From contig CAZXVW010000073.1 of assembly GCA_964644025.1 (NCBI GenBank), positions 1-17,953 on the forward strand: a DNA stretch of 17,953 nt, given 5' to 3'. This document shows positions 1-6,837 of this stretch, one piece after another (position 1 is the first letter of the stretch; every line of letters starts with the position of its first letter). Source of the stretch: CAZXVW01 sp964644025 (GTDB lineage: Bacteria > Acidobacteriota > Terriglobia > Bryobacterales > Bryobacteraceae). The notes beneath the pieces are model-generated. The model saw only the letters and a program-made list of their open reading frames with translations, ran no database searches and had not been told where the DNA came from. The position numbers were made by a program, and so were the translations under genes.

Positions 1-625
1 CGCCCAGTCCTTTCGAAAGGCAAAACATCACCGTGTCGACCTTTTCGCAGATCTGGTTCACCGGCAGGCCGAGGTACTCGGCGGCGTTGAAGATGCGGGC
101 GCCGTCCAGGTGCACTTTCAGGCCAAGGGCGTGCGCCTCGTCGCAGATCTCGTCGATCACCTCCTTGGGCGTCACCGTGCCGCCGGCCATGTTGTGCGTG
201 TTTTCCAGTTCGATCAGGCCGGTGGGCGCCCAATGCGGTCCCAAGGGTTTCACCGCCGGGCGAATGTGGTCCCAGCGCAGGATGCCACCGGGGGCCGCAA
301 CCGGCCGGGCGACGCAGCCGGAGAACCAGGCCATCATGGCCAGCTCGTAGTTAAAGACGTGGGAGCGCGCTTCGCAGATCACCTCCTGGCCGTGAGTGGT
401 GTGGATCTTCACGGCGATGGTGTTGCCCATCGTTCCGGTGGGCACGAACAGGCCCGCTTGCTTTCCGAAGATCTCGGCGGCGCGCTCCTCCAGGCGGTTC
501 ACGGTGGGGTCTTCGCCATAGACGTCGTCGCCGACGTCGGCCTCGGCCATGGCGCGGCGCATCTCGGGGGTAGGCCGCGTTACGGTATCACTGCGCAAGT
601 CAACTACGGGTTCCGGTCCGCTCAT
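1..625 (-). CDS. ltaE: Low-specificity L-threonine aldolase, 3' end cut by window edge
   Basis: My reverse-strand translation gives 208 residues of a PLP-dependent aldolase of fold type I. It cleaves L-threonine or L-allo-threonine to glycine and acetaldehyde in the cytosol. Seen: the N-terminal family motif DLRSDTVTRPT (residues 9-19), DDVYGEDPTVNRLE (33-46), the His of the SHVFNYE stretch (H89) that stacks on the cofactor in this family, HLDGARIFNA (172-181) with the PLP-ring Asp (D174), and SKGLG (204-208), where K205 is the expected Schiff-base lysine. The family is about 340-350 aa, so roughly 40% at the C terminus lies outside the window. The ATG start overlaps the hemW stop codon by 4 bases (ATGA, 622-625), so the two genes are probably translationally coupled. 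Stereospecificity cannot be read from this fragment, so the gene symbol is by family only. Confidence 0.93.
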   Translation of the reverse strand, partial: MSGPEPVVDLRSDTVTRPTPEMRRAMAEADVGDDVYGEDPTVNRLEERAAEIFGKQAGLFVPTGTMGNTIAVKIHTTHGQEVICEARSHVFNYELAMMAWFSGCVARPVAAPGGILRWDHIRPAVKPLGPHWAPTGLIELENTHNMAGGTVTPKEVIDEICDEAHALGLKVHLDGARIFNAAEYLGLPVNQICEKVDTVMFCLSKGLG

Positions 626-1719
626 GTTGTCAGAAACTCCTGAAATACTTCATTGGACAGCAGGAGGCCCCTGGCGGTCAATCGCAGACGGTCGCCGGCG
701 CGCTCGAGCAGGCCCTCTTCGAGGAACCGCGCAATCGTCGTCCGATACCGTTCCCATTCTTCCGGTTTCAGAGTGATGCCCCCGGTGAGCCGCAGTCCCA
801 GGAAGAAGCGTTCCTCAGCCCGATTCGCCGGCGTCTGCCCCACCGTGGCGGGTAGACGCCGCCGCCAGCGGTCGAGGTAGTCCTGGGCCGTCTCGGCGTT
901 CCAGTAGCGCAGGCGGCCGTCGAACGAGTGCGCGCCGGCGCCGAAGCCGGCGTACGGCTCCAGCCGCCAGTACTTCAGGTTGTGCCGGGACTCGTATCCG
1001 GGCCGCGCGAAATTGGAGATTTCGTAGCGGCGGATTCCGGCTGCGGCCAGGCGCTCGACGGCCTGTTCGTACAGTTCCGCGATCACGTCCTCGGAAGGAA
1101 CTTCCCGCGCGTGGTAACGCGTCCCGCCCGCCAGCAGTTCGCGGCCCAACCGGCTCCGGGAATCGACTTCGAGCATATAGACGGAGACGTGGTCCACGCC
1201 GAGCTTTTCGATCCAGTCGAGCGATACGGACCAGCTCGCGGTCGTCTGGCCGGGGAGCCCGGCGATGAGGTCGACGTTGATGCGGGTGATTCCGGCCCGG
1301 CGCAGTTCGTCGATATCGGCGGCCACGGTTTCCGGCGCGTATTTTCGTCCGGTCGGGATGATTTCTCCGGGCACGAAAGATTGCACGCCGAGGCTCGCGC
1401 GCGTGATGCCGGAAGCGGCCCACAGCCGGGCGCGCTCGCGTCCGATTTCCCCGGGAGCGGCTTCGATGGTGGCTTCGATCCAGGGCCGCCCGGGGACGCC
1501 GTCCAGCAGGCGGCGCAGTGCTTCCGGCGTCATCCGGTTCGGGGAACCTCCGCCCAGGTAAACCGTCTCGGGGCGCCAGCGCCAGGCGTACGCCGCGATC
1601 TCATCGAGCAGGGCCTCAACATATTCCCGCTCCAGTTCCGCCGGCTGGGGGCCGGAGGCGAAATTACAGTACGTGCACTTCCGGCTGCAAAACGGATAGG
1701 AGATATAGACGCCGGGCAT
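622..1719 (-). CDS. hemW: HemW-type radical SAM heme chaperone
   Basis: A 365-aa radical SAM protein of the HemN/HemW family. HemW is known to bind and hand over heme; it was formerly annotated as oxygen-independent coproporphyrinogen III oxidase. Seen: the [4Fe-4S] motif C11-x3-C15-x2-C18 followed by N-F. HemN has a further Cys (CxxxCxxCxC), which is absent here, favouring HemW. Also seen are GGGSPN (56-61), SLGVQSF (109-115), NVDLIAGLPGQT (148-159), YEISNFA (232-238), the HemW-typical HNxxYW (246-251) and GAGAHS (260-265), and a C-terminal winged-helix region from about residue 300. Length is normal for HemW. The usual LGRxH stretch reads TGRKY (about 123-127). The ATG at 1719 has no clear Shine-Dalgarno. 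It is first in a two-gene unit with the threonine aldolase and divergent from bshC. Confidence 0.93.
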   Translation of the reverse strand: MPGVYISYPFCSRKCTYCNFASGPQPAELEREYVEALLDEIAAYAWRWRPETVYLGGGSPNRMTPEALRRLLDGVPGRPWIEATIEAAPGEIGRERARLWAASGITRASLGVQSFVPGEIIPTGRKYAPETVAADIDELRRAGITRINVDLIAGLPGQTTASWSVSLDWIEKLGVDHVSVYMLEVDSRSRLGRELLAGGTRYHAREVPSEDVIAELYEQAVERLAAAGIRRYEISNFARPGYESRHNLKYWRLEPYAGFGAGAHSFDGRLRYWNAETAQDYLDRWRRRLPATVGQTPANRAEERFFLGLRLTGGITLKPEEWERYRTTIARFLEEGLLERAGDRLRLTARGLLLSNEVFQEFLTT

Positions 1720-1874
1720 GGCGGACTGGCGGTTTCTGATTTCCGGTTCTCGCCGGCCGGGGCACAGTCGCCTGGCCGGCCATCACTTTGAAAGTAGCAA
1801 ACCCGCGGGCCGGAGCGCGCACCGCGCAGCAACTTTTGCGCCCTTGGCATCATCTGTTAGGCTTGGACCTGCGG

Positions 1875-3288
1875 ATGGAACCAGCCAGTATCCCTCACAG
1901 CGAACTCCCCGGCGCTTCGAAGCTGTTCACGGACTTCCTGTACCGGTTCGACCGCGTGGAGAGGTTTTACGGCGGCAATCCGGCGGAACCCGAATCCTAT
2001 ACCAGGGCAGCCCGGGAAATCGATTTCCCCGCGGCGCGCCGGGCAGCCCTGACCGGGGCGCTACGGGAGCAGAACGGCGACAGCCCGGCCCTTGAATTGC
2101 TCGCCCGGGAAGGCACGGTCGTCGTGGCCACGGGGCAACAGGTGGGCCTGTTCACCGGGCCGTGCTATACGCTGTACAAGGCGCTGACGGCGGTGAAGCT
2201 GGCGCGGCGGTTGAGCGCTTCGGGCGTGGCCGCCGTTCCGGTCTTCTGGATGGCGACCGAAGATCACGACGCCGAAGAGGTGAACCATTGCTGGCTGTTC
2301 GACCAGTCGCGACAGCCGGTAGCGCTTCGGGTGGAGACGAGCGGCTTCCGCCAGCGGCCCGCCGGGGAGATTCCGCTGGCGAGTCCGCCGCTCGAGGCGC
2401 TGCGTCGCTTGCTGGCTCCTTTCCCTCACGGTGAGGAGATCGCGGTGCTCGCCGAGGCTTGCTACGCGCCGGGGCAAACGCTTGGTGCGGCGTTCGGCGA
2501 TCTGCTGCGGCGGCTGCTGGCTCCTTACGGGGTGTTGTTCCTCGACCCGTTGCGGCCAGCGGTCCGGGCCATCGCGAAGCCGCTGTTGCGGGAAGCGTTG
2601 GCTGCCAGCGATGCACTCACGCGGATGCTGCTCGACCGGAACCGGGAACTGGAGAGCGCGGGTTACCACGCGCAGGTTCACGTGACGCCGCAGCGGTCCT
2701 TGTTCTTCCTGCTCAGCGGCGGCCGCAGGCTTGCCTTGCGCAAATTGGGGGACGGTTTTCAAGCGGGTGACACCCGGCTCTCGGAACCTGAACTGGCTGA
2801 CCAGGCGGAGCAACTTTCCCCGAACGCGCTGTTGCGTCCGGTGATGCAAGATTTCCTGCTGCCCACGGCGGCCACGGTGGCCGGGCCGGGCGAGATCGCC
2901 TATTACGCGCAATCGCAAGTGCTGTATCGCGCGCTGCTGGGGCGGATGCCGGTGACGGCGCCGCGAGCGAGCTTTACGCTGGTGGATGCCCGGGCCGCCA
3001 AACTGATGAAACGGTACGGGCTGTCGCTTGATGCATTTTTCGGCGGGCTGGAACCGCTGCGCGAGNNNNNNNNNNNNNNNNNNNNNNNNNNNNNNNNNNN
3101 NNNNNNNNNNNNNNNNNNNNNNNNNNNNNNNNNNNNNNNNNNNNNNNNNNNNNNNNNNNNNNNNNCACCTGCAGGAGCGTTTCTACACGATACTCCCGTT
3201 TCTGGCGCAGCACGGCCTTGATTTCGTGGGCCGGCTTTACGAGAATGTCCGTTTGGAATGCCCGGACCACTTGCTGCTGGTGGCCTGA
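1875..3288 (+). CDS. bshC: BshC, putative cysteine-adding enzyme of bacillithiol synthesis (interrupted by assembly gap)
   Basis: BshC catalyses the last step of bacillithiol synthesis, adding cysteine to glucosaminyl-malate in the cytosol. Seen: 397 codons before the gap, with ATGQQVGLFTGP (85-96), the YTLYKALTAVKLA helix (98-110) and VPVFWMATEDHDAEEVNH (121-138), all typical of the BshC nucleotide-binding-like core. After the gap, 40 codons give the BshC C terminus (LPFLAQHG, LYENV, CPDH) and a TGA at 3286-3288. The two halves are in different reading frames only because the 100-N spacer is a placeholder. BshC is usually about 530-550 aa, so about 100 residues (the coiled-coil region) are missing. 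ATG 1875 is chosen because the protein then starts with the family-like short lead PHSELPG. An in-frame TTG at 1788 would add 29 residues unlike the family. Whether bshA and bshB exist in this genome cannot be seen. Confidence 0.9.
3066..3165. other. Scaffold gap of 100 N inside bshC
   Basis: Exactly 100 consecutive N, the conventional filler for a gap of unknown size. The last codon before the gap (3063-3065) and the first codon after it (3166-3168) are both complete bshC codons, so the true missing length should be a multiple of three, which 100 is not. From the usual BshC length I estimate around 300 missing bases. Confidence 0.98.
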
Positions 3289-3306
3289 GGCTTCCAGGGG
3301 TTTCTT

Positions 3307-4074
3307 ATGTACATCAATACGGTGAAGCAAGCGCTGGCCGAGGGCAAGGTGCAATACGGATGCGCATTCAACACGCTGCGCCTTCCCGAGGTCGTGCGGA
3401 TCCTGGCGGCGGCCGGATTCAACTATACCTATATCGATGCCGAGCACGGAAACTTCGGCATCGAATCGATCAACGCAATCTGCCGGGCGGCGAAGGACGC
3501 GGGATTGTGCCCGCTGGTTCGCGTGGCGGATCTGCAGTATTCGCTGGTGGCCCGGGCGCTGGACAACGGGGCGGCGGGGATCATCTTCCCCCGGGTGGAG
3601 TCACCGGAGCTGCTGCAGCGGGCGGTAAGCTGGACCAAGTTCCCGCCGGTGGGAGTGCGGGGTTTCGGGCTCGGTCCGCCCCAGATGAACTACGAGCCGG
3701 GGACGATCGGCGAGATCGCTGAACACACGAATGCCAACACGCTGGTGGTGTTGCAAATTGAGACGGCGCTGGCGGTGGAACGCCGCGACGAACTGCTTAC
3801 CGTGCCGGGGGTGGACGTGGTGATGGTGGGCCCGGTGGACCTGTCGATTTCGCTCGGCGTGCCTGGCGACTTCTTCAACCCGAAGATGGTCGAGGCTATC
3901 GGAAAGATCCGTGACGCCTGCCTCGAGCACGGCGTGACGCCCGGGATCCAGACGCGCCCGCTGGAGCTGGCGCGGTACTGGAAGGAGCGTGGCATGCGGT
4001 TCATCGGCTGCGGAGCCGAAACGGGCATGCTGATGCAAGGGGCCAAGGCCATCGTCGAGGGGCTGAGCGAGTAA
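3307..4074 (+). CDS. HpcH/HpaI-family aldolase (class II, metal-dependent)
   Basis: A 255-aa TIM-barrel enzyme of the HpcH/HpaI aldolase/citrate lyase family. Relatives cleave 4-hydroxy-2-oxo acids to pyruvate (or glycolate-derived keto acids) plus an aldehyde, using a divalent metal; known members include HpaI, GarL and 2-keto-3-deoxy-rhamnonate aldolase. Seen: YIDAEHG with the catalytic His (H47), LVRV with the substrate-binding Arg (R72), GAAGIIFPRVES (88-99), the metal ligand Glu in LQIET (Q150, E152), and the second metal ligand Asp in VGPVDLS (D178). All key residues are present and length is normal. A good Shine-Dalgarno (AGGGG at 3296-3300) lies 6 nt before the ATG. It starts 18 bp after bshC, so the two are probably co-transcribed, and it precedes the symporter gene by 123 bp. 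The exact substrate cannot be told. Confidence 0.92.
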   Translation: MYINTVKQALAEGKVQYGCAFNTLRLPEVVRILAAAGFNYTYIDAEHGNFGIESINAICRAAKDAGLCPLVRVADLQYSLVARALDNGAAGIIFPRVESPELLQRAVSWTKFPPVGVRGFGLGPPQMNYEPGTIGEIAEHTNANTLVVLQIETALAVERRDELLTVPGVDVVMVGPVDLSISLGVPGDFFNPKMVEAIGKIRDACLEHGVTPGIQTRPLELARYWKERGMRFIGCGAETGMLMQGAKAIVEGLSE

Positions 4075-4123
4075 GAGCAGGGGCGGGCCGCGGGGTCCAC
4101 TGCACGGTATCAGCAAGCCCCGC

Positions 4124-4173
4124 TTGTCTGGAAATCCCCCACACCGATATGCTAGGGACTTCGCGCGCCGAAG
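4124..4173 (+). promoter_or_regulatory. Possible promoter and leader hairpin before the symporter gene
   Basis: TTGTCT at 4124-4129 and TATGCT at 4148-4153 are separated by 18 bp and resemble sigma-70 -35 and -10 boxes, though neither is a full match. A short hairpin follows at 4159-4173 (CTTCG stem, CGCGC loop, CGAAG) near the expected transcript start. Another hairpin with a 5-bp stem (4114-4126) overlaps the -35 region. This could give the symporter cluster its own promoter in addition to read-through from the aldolase. The call is weak. Confidence 0.3.
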
Positions 4174-4197
4174 GCTGCGCAGGGTCCCGGAGCAATA

Positions 4198-5784
4198 ATG
4201 GCCGCTTTCGGTTTTCTCGACTGGCTGTGGATCGGCCTTTACCTGTTCATCATGGTCGGCGCCGGTGCGCTCTTCTACCGGCTGGGGAAAAGGAGCGAAT
4301 CCGATTTTTTCCTGGCCGGCCGGGGCCTGCCGTGGTGGCTGCCGGCGGCCTCGGTGTACGCCACGCACACGGCCACCGACACGCCGATGTGGATGAGCGG
4401 CGTCATCTACCGCTACGGGCTGGTCGGCATCTGGTACAGCTTTTTTTCGGCCTGGTGCGCCATCAGCGCCTTCGTTTCCACGCGCATCTTCCGGCGCTCA
4501 CTCGCCTACACCCAGGCCGAGTGGAACACGGTCCGTTTCGAGGGATTGGGGGCGGAGCTGCTGCGCGGCTGGATGTCCGGCTTCCAGGTTTTCATGTGCA
4601 TGTTCATGCTGGGCTGGGTCGGCATCGCAATGGGCAAGGTTTGCCAGTACGTATTTGGCTGGCCGACCTGGGTGGGTCTGGTGTCGTTCTCCTGTCTCTG
4701 CGCGATCTACGTGATGGCGGCGGGCTACTGGGGTGTCATTATGGCGGACTTCCTGCAAGGCGTCATCGCTTTTTCCGTCATCCTGCTGGTGTCGATGTGG
4801 GGCGTGGTGGCCGCTGGCGGGCCGGGTGCGATTGTCGCGAAGCTGACCCAAATGGGCGAGGCGGCCCGACTGAATCCGTTCGCCTTCACCGGCTGGTTCA
4901 GCGGCGAGTTCCCCATCGCCTGGTTCGTCACCATGATGGTGATCGCCGTACTGGGCGGCTTCGGTATGGGAACCTCGATTGACTGGTACGTGGAGGCGCA
5001 GCGCATCCAGAGCGCAAGGACCGTGCGCGACGCCAGCTACTCGATCTGGTGGGGCACGGCGCTGGTCCTGATGCGGAACTCGGTATGGGCGGTCGCGATT
5101 CTTGGCTTCTACGTGATGTTTCCTCATATGACGCAGACCAGCGAGTACGAGATGGCCTGGTACCGGATCGGATTTGATTACCTGCCGGCCGGCATGGTCG
5201 GGTTCTTTTTCGCCGGGATCGTGGCGATTCACATCTCGACCATCTCCGCCGTGCTCAACCTCGGCGCGATGTACCTTACGCGGGACCTGTACCTGCATTA
5301 CTGGAAACGCGAAGCTTCCGAGAAGGAACTGGTGGTAGTGGGGCGCCTGGCCACGCTGCTGCTGCTGGTGGGCTCGTTTTTCTACGGGCTGATGATGGAG
5401 GAGATCACCGAGTGGCTGATCTTCGCGCTATGGATCATGGCCGCCGGTATCTGGCTACCGAACATCCTGCAAGTGGTCTGGTGGCGGTTCAACGCCTGGG
5501 GATATCTTTCCTCGTGGATCGCCAACCTTGGGTTAAGCTGGCTGGTAGTATGGGTGCTTCCCAATTACGGAATTCTTCCGGCGCTGCCCGATTACCAGCA
5601 GTTCTGGATACTGATGGTCCTCGGCGCGTTGATCTACATCCCGGTGACCTTCCTGACCAAGGCGGAGAGCATGGATCACCTGGTGCATTATTACGTGATG
5701 TCGCGCCCGATCGGCTGGTGGGGCCCGGTGCGGCGGGAGGCCGCGCGGCGCGGGTTGCTGGCCTCCATCCCGGCGAGCGGGTAA
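4198..5784 (+). CDS. Sodium:solute symporter, SSS family (LeuT fold)
   Basis: A 528-aa inner-membrane protein with about 13 hydrophobic segments. SSS proteins import sugars, carboxylates, amino acids or vitamins driven by a sodium gradient. Seen: the SSS N-terminal signature SDFFLAGR (35-42) after the first helix, the DFLQGVI motif (184-190), and STISAVLNLGAMYLTRDLY (347-365). That last region corresponds to the TM8 segment of SSS transporters carrying the Na2-site serines (S347 and S350 candidates). Length is in the normal range. A GGAG about 5 nt upstream supports the ATG. Four bases after the stop another reading frame opens, and three very small membrane-protein genes follow within 560 bp. 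The substrate is unknown. The upstream aldolase hints at a small sugar acid or hydroxy-keto acid precursor, which is inference. Confidence 0.95.
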   Translation: MAAFGFLDWLWIGLYLFIMVGAGALFYRLGKRSESDFFLAGRGLPWWLPAASVYATHTATDTPMWMSGVIYRYGLVGIWYSFFSAWCAISAFVSTRIFRRSLAYTQAEWNTVRFEGLGAELLRGWMSGFQVFMCMFMLGWVGIAMGKVCQYVFGWPTWVGLVSFSCLCAIYVMAAGYWGVIMADFLQGVIAFSVILLVSMWGVVAAGGPGAIVAKLTQMGEAARLNPFAFTGWFSGEFPIAWFVTMMVIAVLGGFGMGTSIDWYVEAQRIQSARTVRDASYSIWWGTALVLMRNSVWAVAILGFYVMFPHMTQTSEYEMAWYRIGFDYLPAGMVGFFFAGIVAIHISTISAVLNLGAMYLTRDLYLHYWKREASEKELVVVGRLATLLLLVGSFFYGLMMEEITEWLIFALWIMAAGIWLPNILQVVWWRFNAWGYLSSWIANLGLSWLVVWVLPNYGILPALPDYQQFWILMVLGALIYIPVTFLTKAESMDHLVHYYVMSRPIGWWGPVRREAARRGLLASIPASG

Positions 5785-5790
5785 GAGAGT

Positions 5791-5797
5791 GGGGAAG
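5791..5797 (+). promoter_or_regulatory. Ribosome binding site deciding the start at 5804
   Basis: GGGGAAG lies 6 nt upstream of ATG 5804. An alternative GTG at 5789 would put this purine run inside the coding region, so ATG 5804 is preferred. Confidence 0.6.
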
Positions 5798-5803
5798 CGA
5801 ACA

Positions 5804-6103
5804 ATGGCCATCATCCGGAGGAATTGGACACCGAGCGACGCCGACGAGTGGACGAAGGAAGACTGGTATGTCATCGTGATCTCGCCGCTGGCCTACGCGG
5901 CTCTGACCGTCGGGGTGGCTCTCAGCCTGCTGCTGATTCCCGCCGGTTACGTGGTCCTGGGCGCCGGCATCGTGCTGACCCTGGTGATGCACTGGATCGC
6001 CGACCCCAAACTCAAGGTGATCTCCGGGGAATACGAGAAGCGCCAGCGGGAGTACCTGAAGGAACTGGAGCGCAAGGCGCGCTGGGAGGAAAACAATGGA
6101 TAA
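5804..6103 (+). CDS. Small two-helix membrane protein, putative symporter partner
   Basis: 99 aa, family not recognised. Seen: a polar N terminus rich in W, D and E (residues 1-21), two hydrophobic segments at about 22-43 and 46-66, then a highly charged basic/acidic tail (about 68-97, Lys, Arg and Glu rich) likely to form an amphipathic or coiled-coil helix in the cytoplasm. The gene begins 19 bp after the symporter stop, with a good Shine-Dalgarno, and overlaps the next gene by 8 bases. Co-expression with the transporter is therefore likely. By analogy, several SSS transporters have small membrane genes beside them (for example YjcH next to ActP in E. coli). A role in stabilising or modulating the symporter is inferred, not shown. 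Confidence 0.8.
   Translation: MAIIRRNWTPSDADEWTKEDWYVIVISPLAYAALTVGVALSLLLIPAGYVVLGAGIVLTLVMHWIADPKLKVISGEYEKRQREYLKELERKARWEENNG
6084..6090 (+). promoter_or_regulatory. Ribosome binding site for the 38-aa gene at 6096
   Basis: GGGAGGA sits 5 nt upstream of ATG 6096, inside the end of the preceding gene. Such a strong site supports translation of the very short reading frame that follows. Confidence 0.6.
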
Positions 6104-6212
6104 AGGATTCGCGATGGTGATCGGGATGACGATCGCCTACGTGGCTTCGTTTCTGGGCCTGCTGCTGGCGTGGCGCTCCTACCGGAAGCACCGGAAGGAG
6201 AAGCAGAAATGA
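6096..6212 (+). CDS. 38-aa single-helix membrane microprotein
   Basis: My own translation gives 38 residues: a short N terminus (MDKGFAM), one transmembrane segment of about 20 residues (roughly 7-27, ending in GLLLAW), and a strongly basic tail (RSYRKHRKEKQK) that should face the cytoplasm by the positive-inside rule. Support for it being real is contextual. It has a strong Shine-Dalgarno (6084-6090), an 8-base overlap with the upstream gene (6096-6103) and a 4-base ATGA overlap with the next (6209-6212). No family is recognised. It is most likely a small accessory subunit of the symporter complex. Standard gene callers with a length cut-off would miss it. Confidence 0.7.
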   Translation: MDKGFAMVIGMTIAYVASFLGLLLAWRSYRKHRKEKQK

Positions 6213-6340
6213 GCTGGCTGGCGCTGGCCCGCCAAACGCATCCCATCGGCAGTCCGATTCTGGGCATTATTATCCCGGGAGTGGTGCTGCTGGCGTCCTG
6301 CTGGGTGACGTGGGCCTTGTACAAGCACTTCGCCAAGTGA
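6209..6340 (+). CDS. 43-aa single-helix membrane microprotein
   Basis: My own translation gives 43 residues: a polar start (MSWLALARQTHP), one hydrophobic segment (about 17-38, from ILGIIIPG to VTWAL) and a short basic end (YKHFAK). AGGAG at 6196-6200 is 8 nt upstream of the ATG, and the start overlaps the preceding stop as ATGA. The overall plan of a Pro-Gly kinked helix, aromatic-rich exit and lysine end resembles short proteins annotated elsewhere as symporter small accessory proteins; that resemblance is from memory and untested. It is the last gene of the plus-strand cluster, with the ATP synthase genes converging on it from 6412. Confidence 0.7.
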   Translation: MSWLALARQTHPIGSPILGIIIPGVVLLASCWVTWALYKHFAK

Positions 6341-6358
6341 GCGGAATGATCGCTTTTT
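6340..6358 (+). terminator. Weak candidate terminator after the symporter cluster
   Basis: AGCG (6340-6343), a 7-nt loop and CGCT (6351-6354) run into five T (6354-6358). The stem is only 4 bp plus a possible G-T pair, so the call is weak, but it is placed directly after the last stop codon. Confidence 0.3.
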
Positions 6359-6411
6359 CTGCTGTCTGCTGAGCATCGGAACAGAGGTCCCGCCCGGCCC
6401 CGGGGAGGCTG

Positions 6412-6837
6412 CTAACGCTGCTTAGCGGCTTCCAGGCGGGCCTGGGCGCGGTGCATGGCGTTCAGGGCGCGGGCGATGTCGATGTTCTTCTCGGCCGGGT
6501 TCCGCAGCCGTTCCTCGGCTCGCTGGAGCGCCCGGCGGGCGCGCTCCAGGTCGATTTCTTCGGCCTGCTCAGCCCGGTCGGCCAGCACTCGCACGTGATG
6601 CGGCTGAACTTCGAGAAAGCCGCCGGATACGACCAGGGTCTTCCGGCCGCCGCCGGCGGTGGTGAACCACAGCGGCCCGGTGCCGAGGGCGGCCAGCAGG
6701 GGAGAATGCTGGGGAAGAATTCCGACGTAGCCGTTGGCGGCCGGAATTTCAGCCTCGGTGACGCGCTCGCGCACCAGCAACCGGTCCGGCGTGGCGATCT
6801 CGAGCTGGAACGTCTCGTCCATTTCCTTCTCAGACAT
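6412..6837 (-). CDS. atpC: ATP synthase F1 epsilon subunit
   Basis: 141 aa. Epsilon belongs to the F1 central stalk and can inhibit ATP hydrolysis. Seen: the N-terminal beta-sandwich (FQLEIATPDRLL, residues 10-21; EAEIPAANGYVGILPQHSPLLAAL; SGGFLEV; VRVLADRAE) and a C-terminal two-helix region (about 91-141) with the typical ERARRALQRAEERL helix. Length matches the family. The chosen ATG overlaps the end of atpD by 8 bases; a second in-frame ATG at 6822 is possible. A longer reading frame to 6873 exists but its extra residues are unlike epsilon. This is the last gene of the ATP synthase cluster; its TAG stop is 72 bp from the convergent small gene. Confidence 0.95.
   Translation of the reverse strand: MSEKEMDETFQLEIATPDRLLVRERVTEAEIPAANGYVGILPQHSPLLAALGTGPLWFTTAGGGRKTLVVSGGFLEVQPHHVRVLADRAEQAEEIDLERARRALQRAEERLRNPAEKNIDIARALNAMHRAQARLEAAKQR

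Noticed and set aside
1773..1782. Palindrome TGGCCGGCCA, also found at 12469-12478
   Set aside because: Two copies, both intergenic, but the motif is close to what GC-rich DNA yields by chance and no other structure is shared between the sites.
928..1791. Plus-strand reading frame of 287 codons opposite hemW
   Set aside because: It is antisense to a gene with a complete radical SAM motif set, and the composition is that of a shadow frame.
1788..1874. TTG-initiated 29-residue extension of BshC
   Set aside because: The extension has no similarity to BshC starts and no ribosome binding site; ATG 1875 gives the normal N terminus.
4114..4126. Hairpin CAAGC-CCC-GCTTG between aldolase and symporter
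   Set aside because: The stem is short and no T run follows, so I do not call it a terminator; it is noted within the promoter entry.
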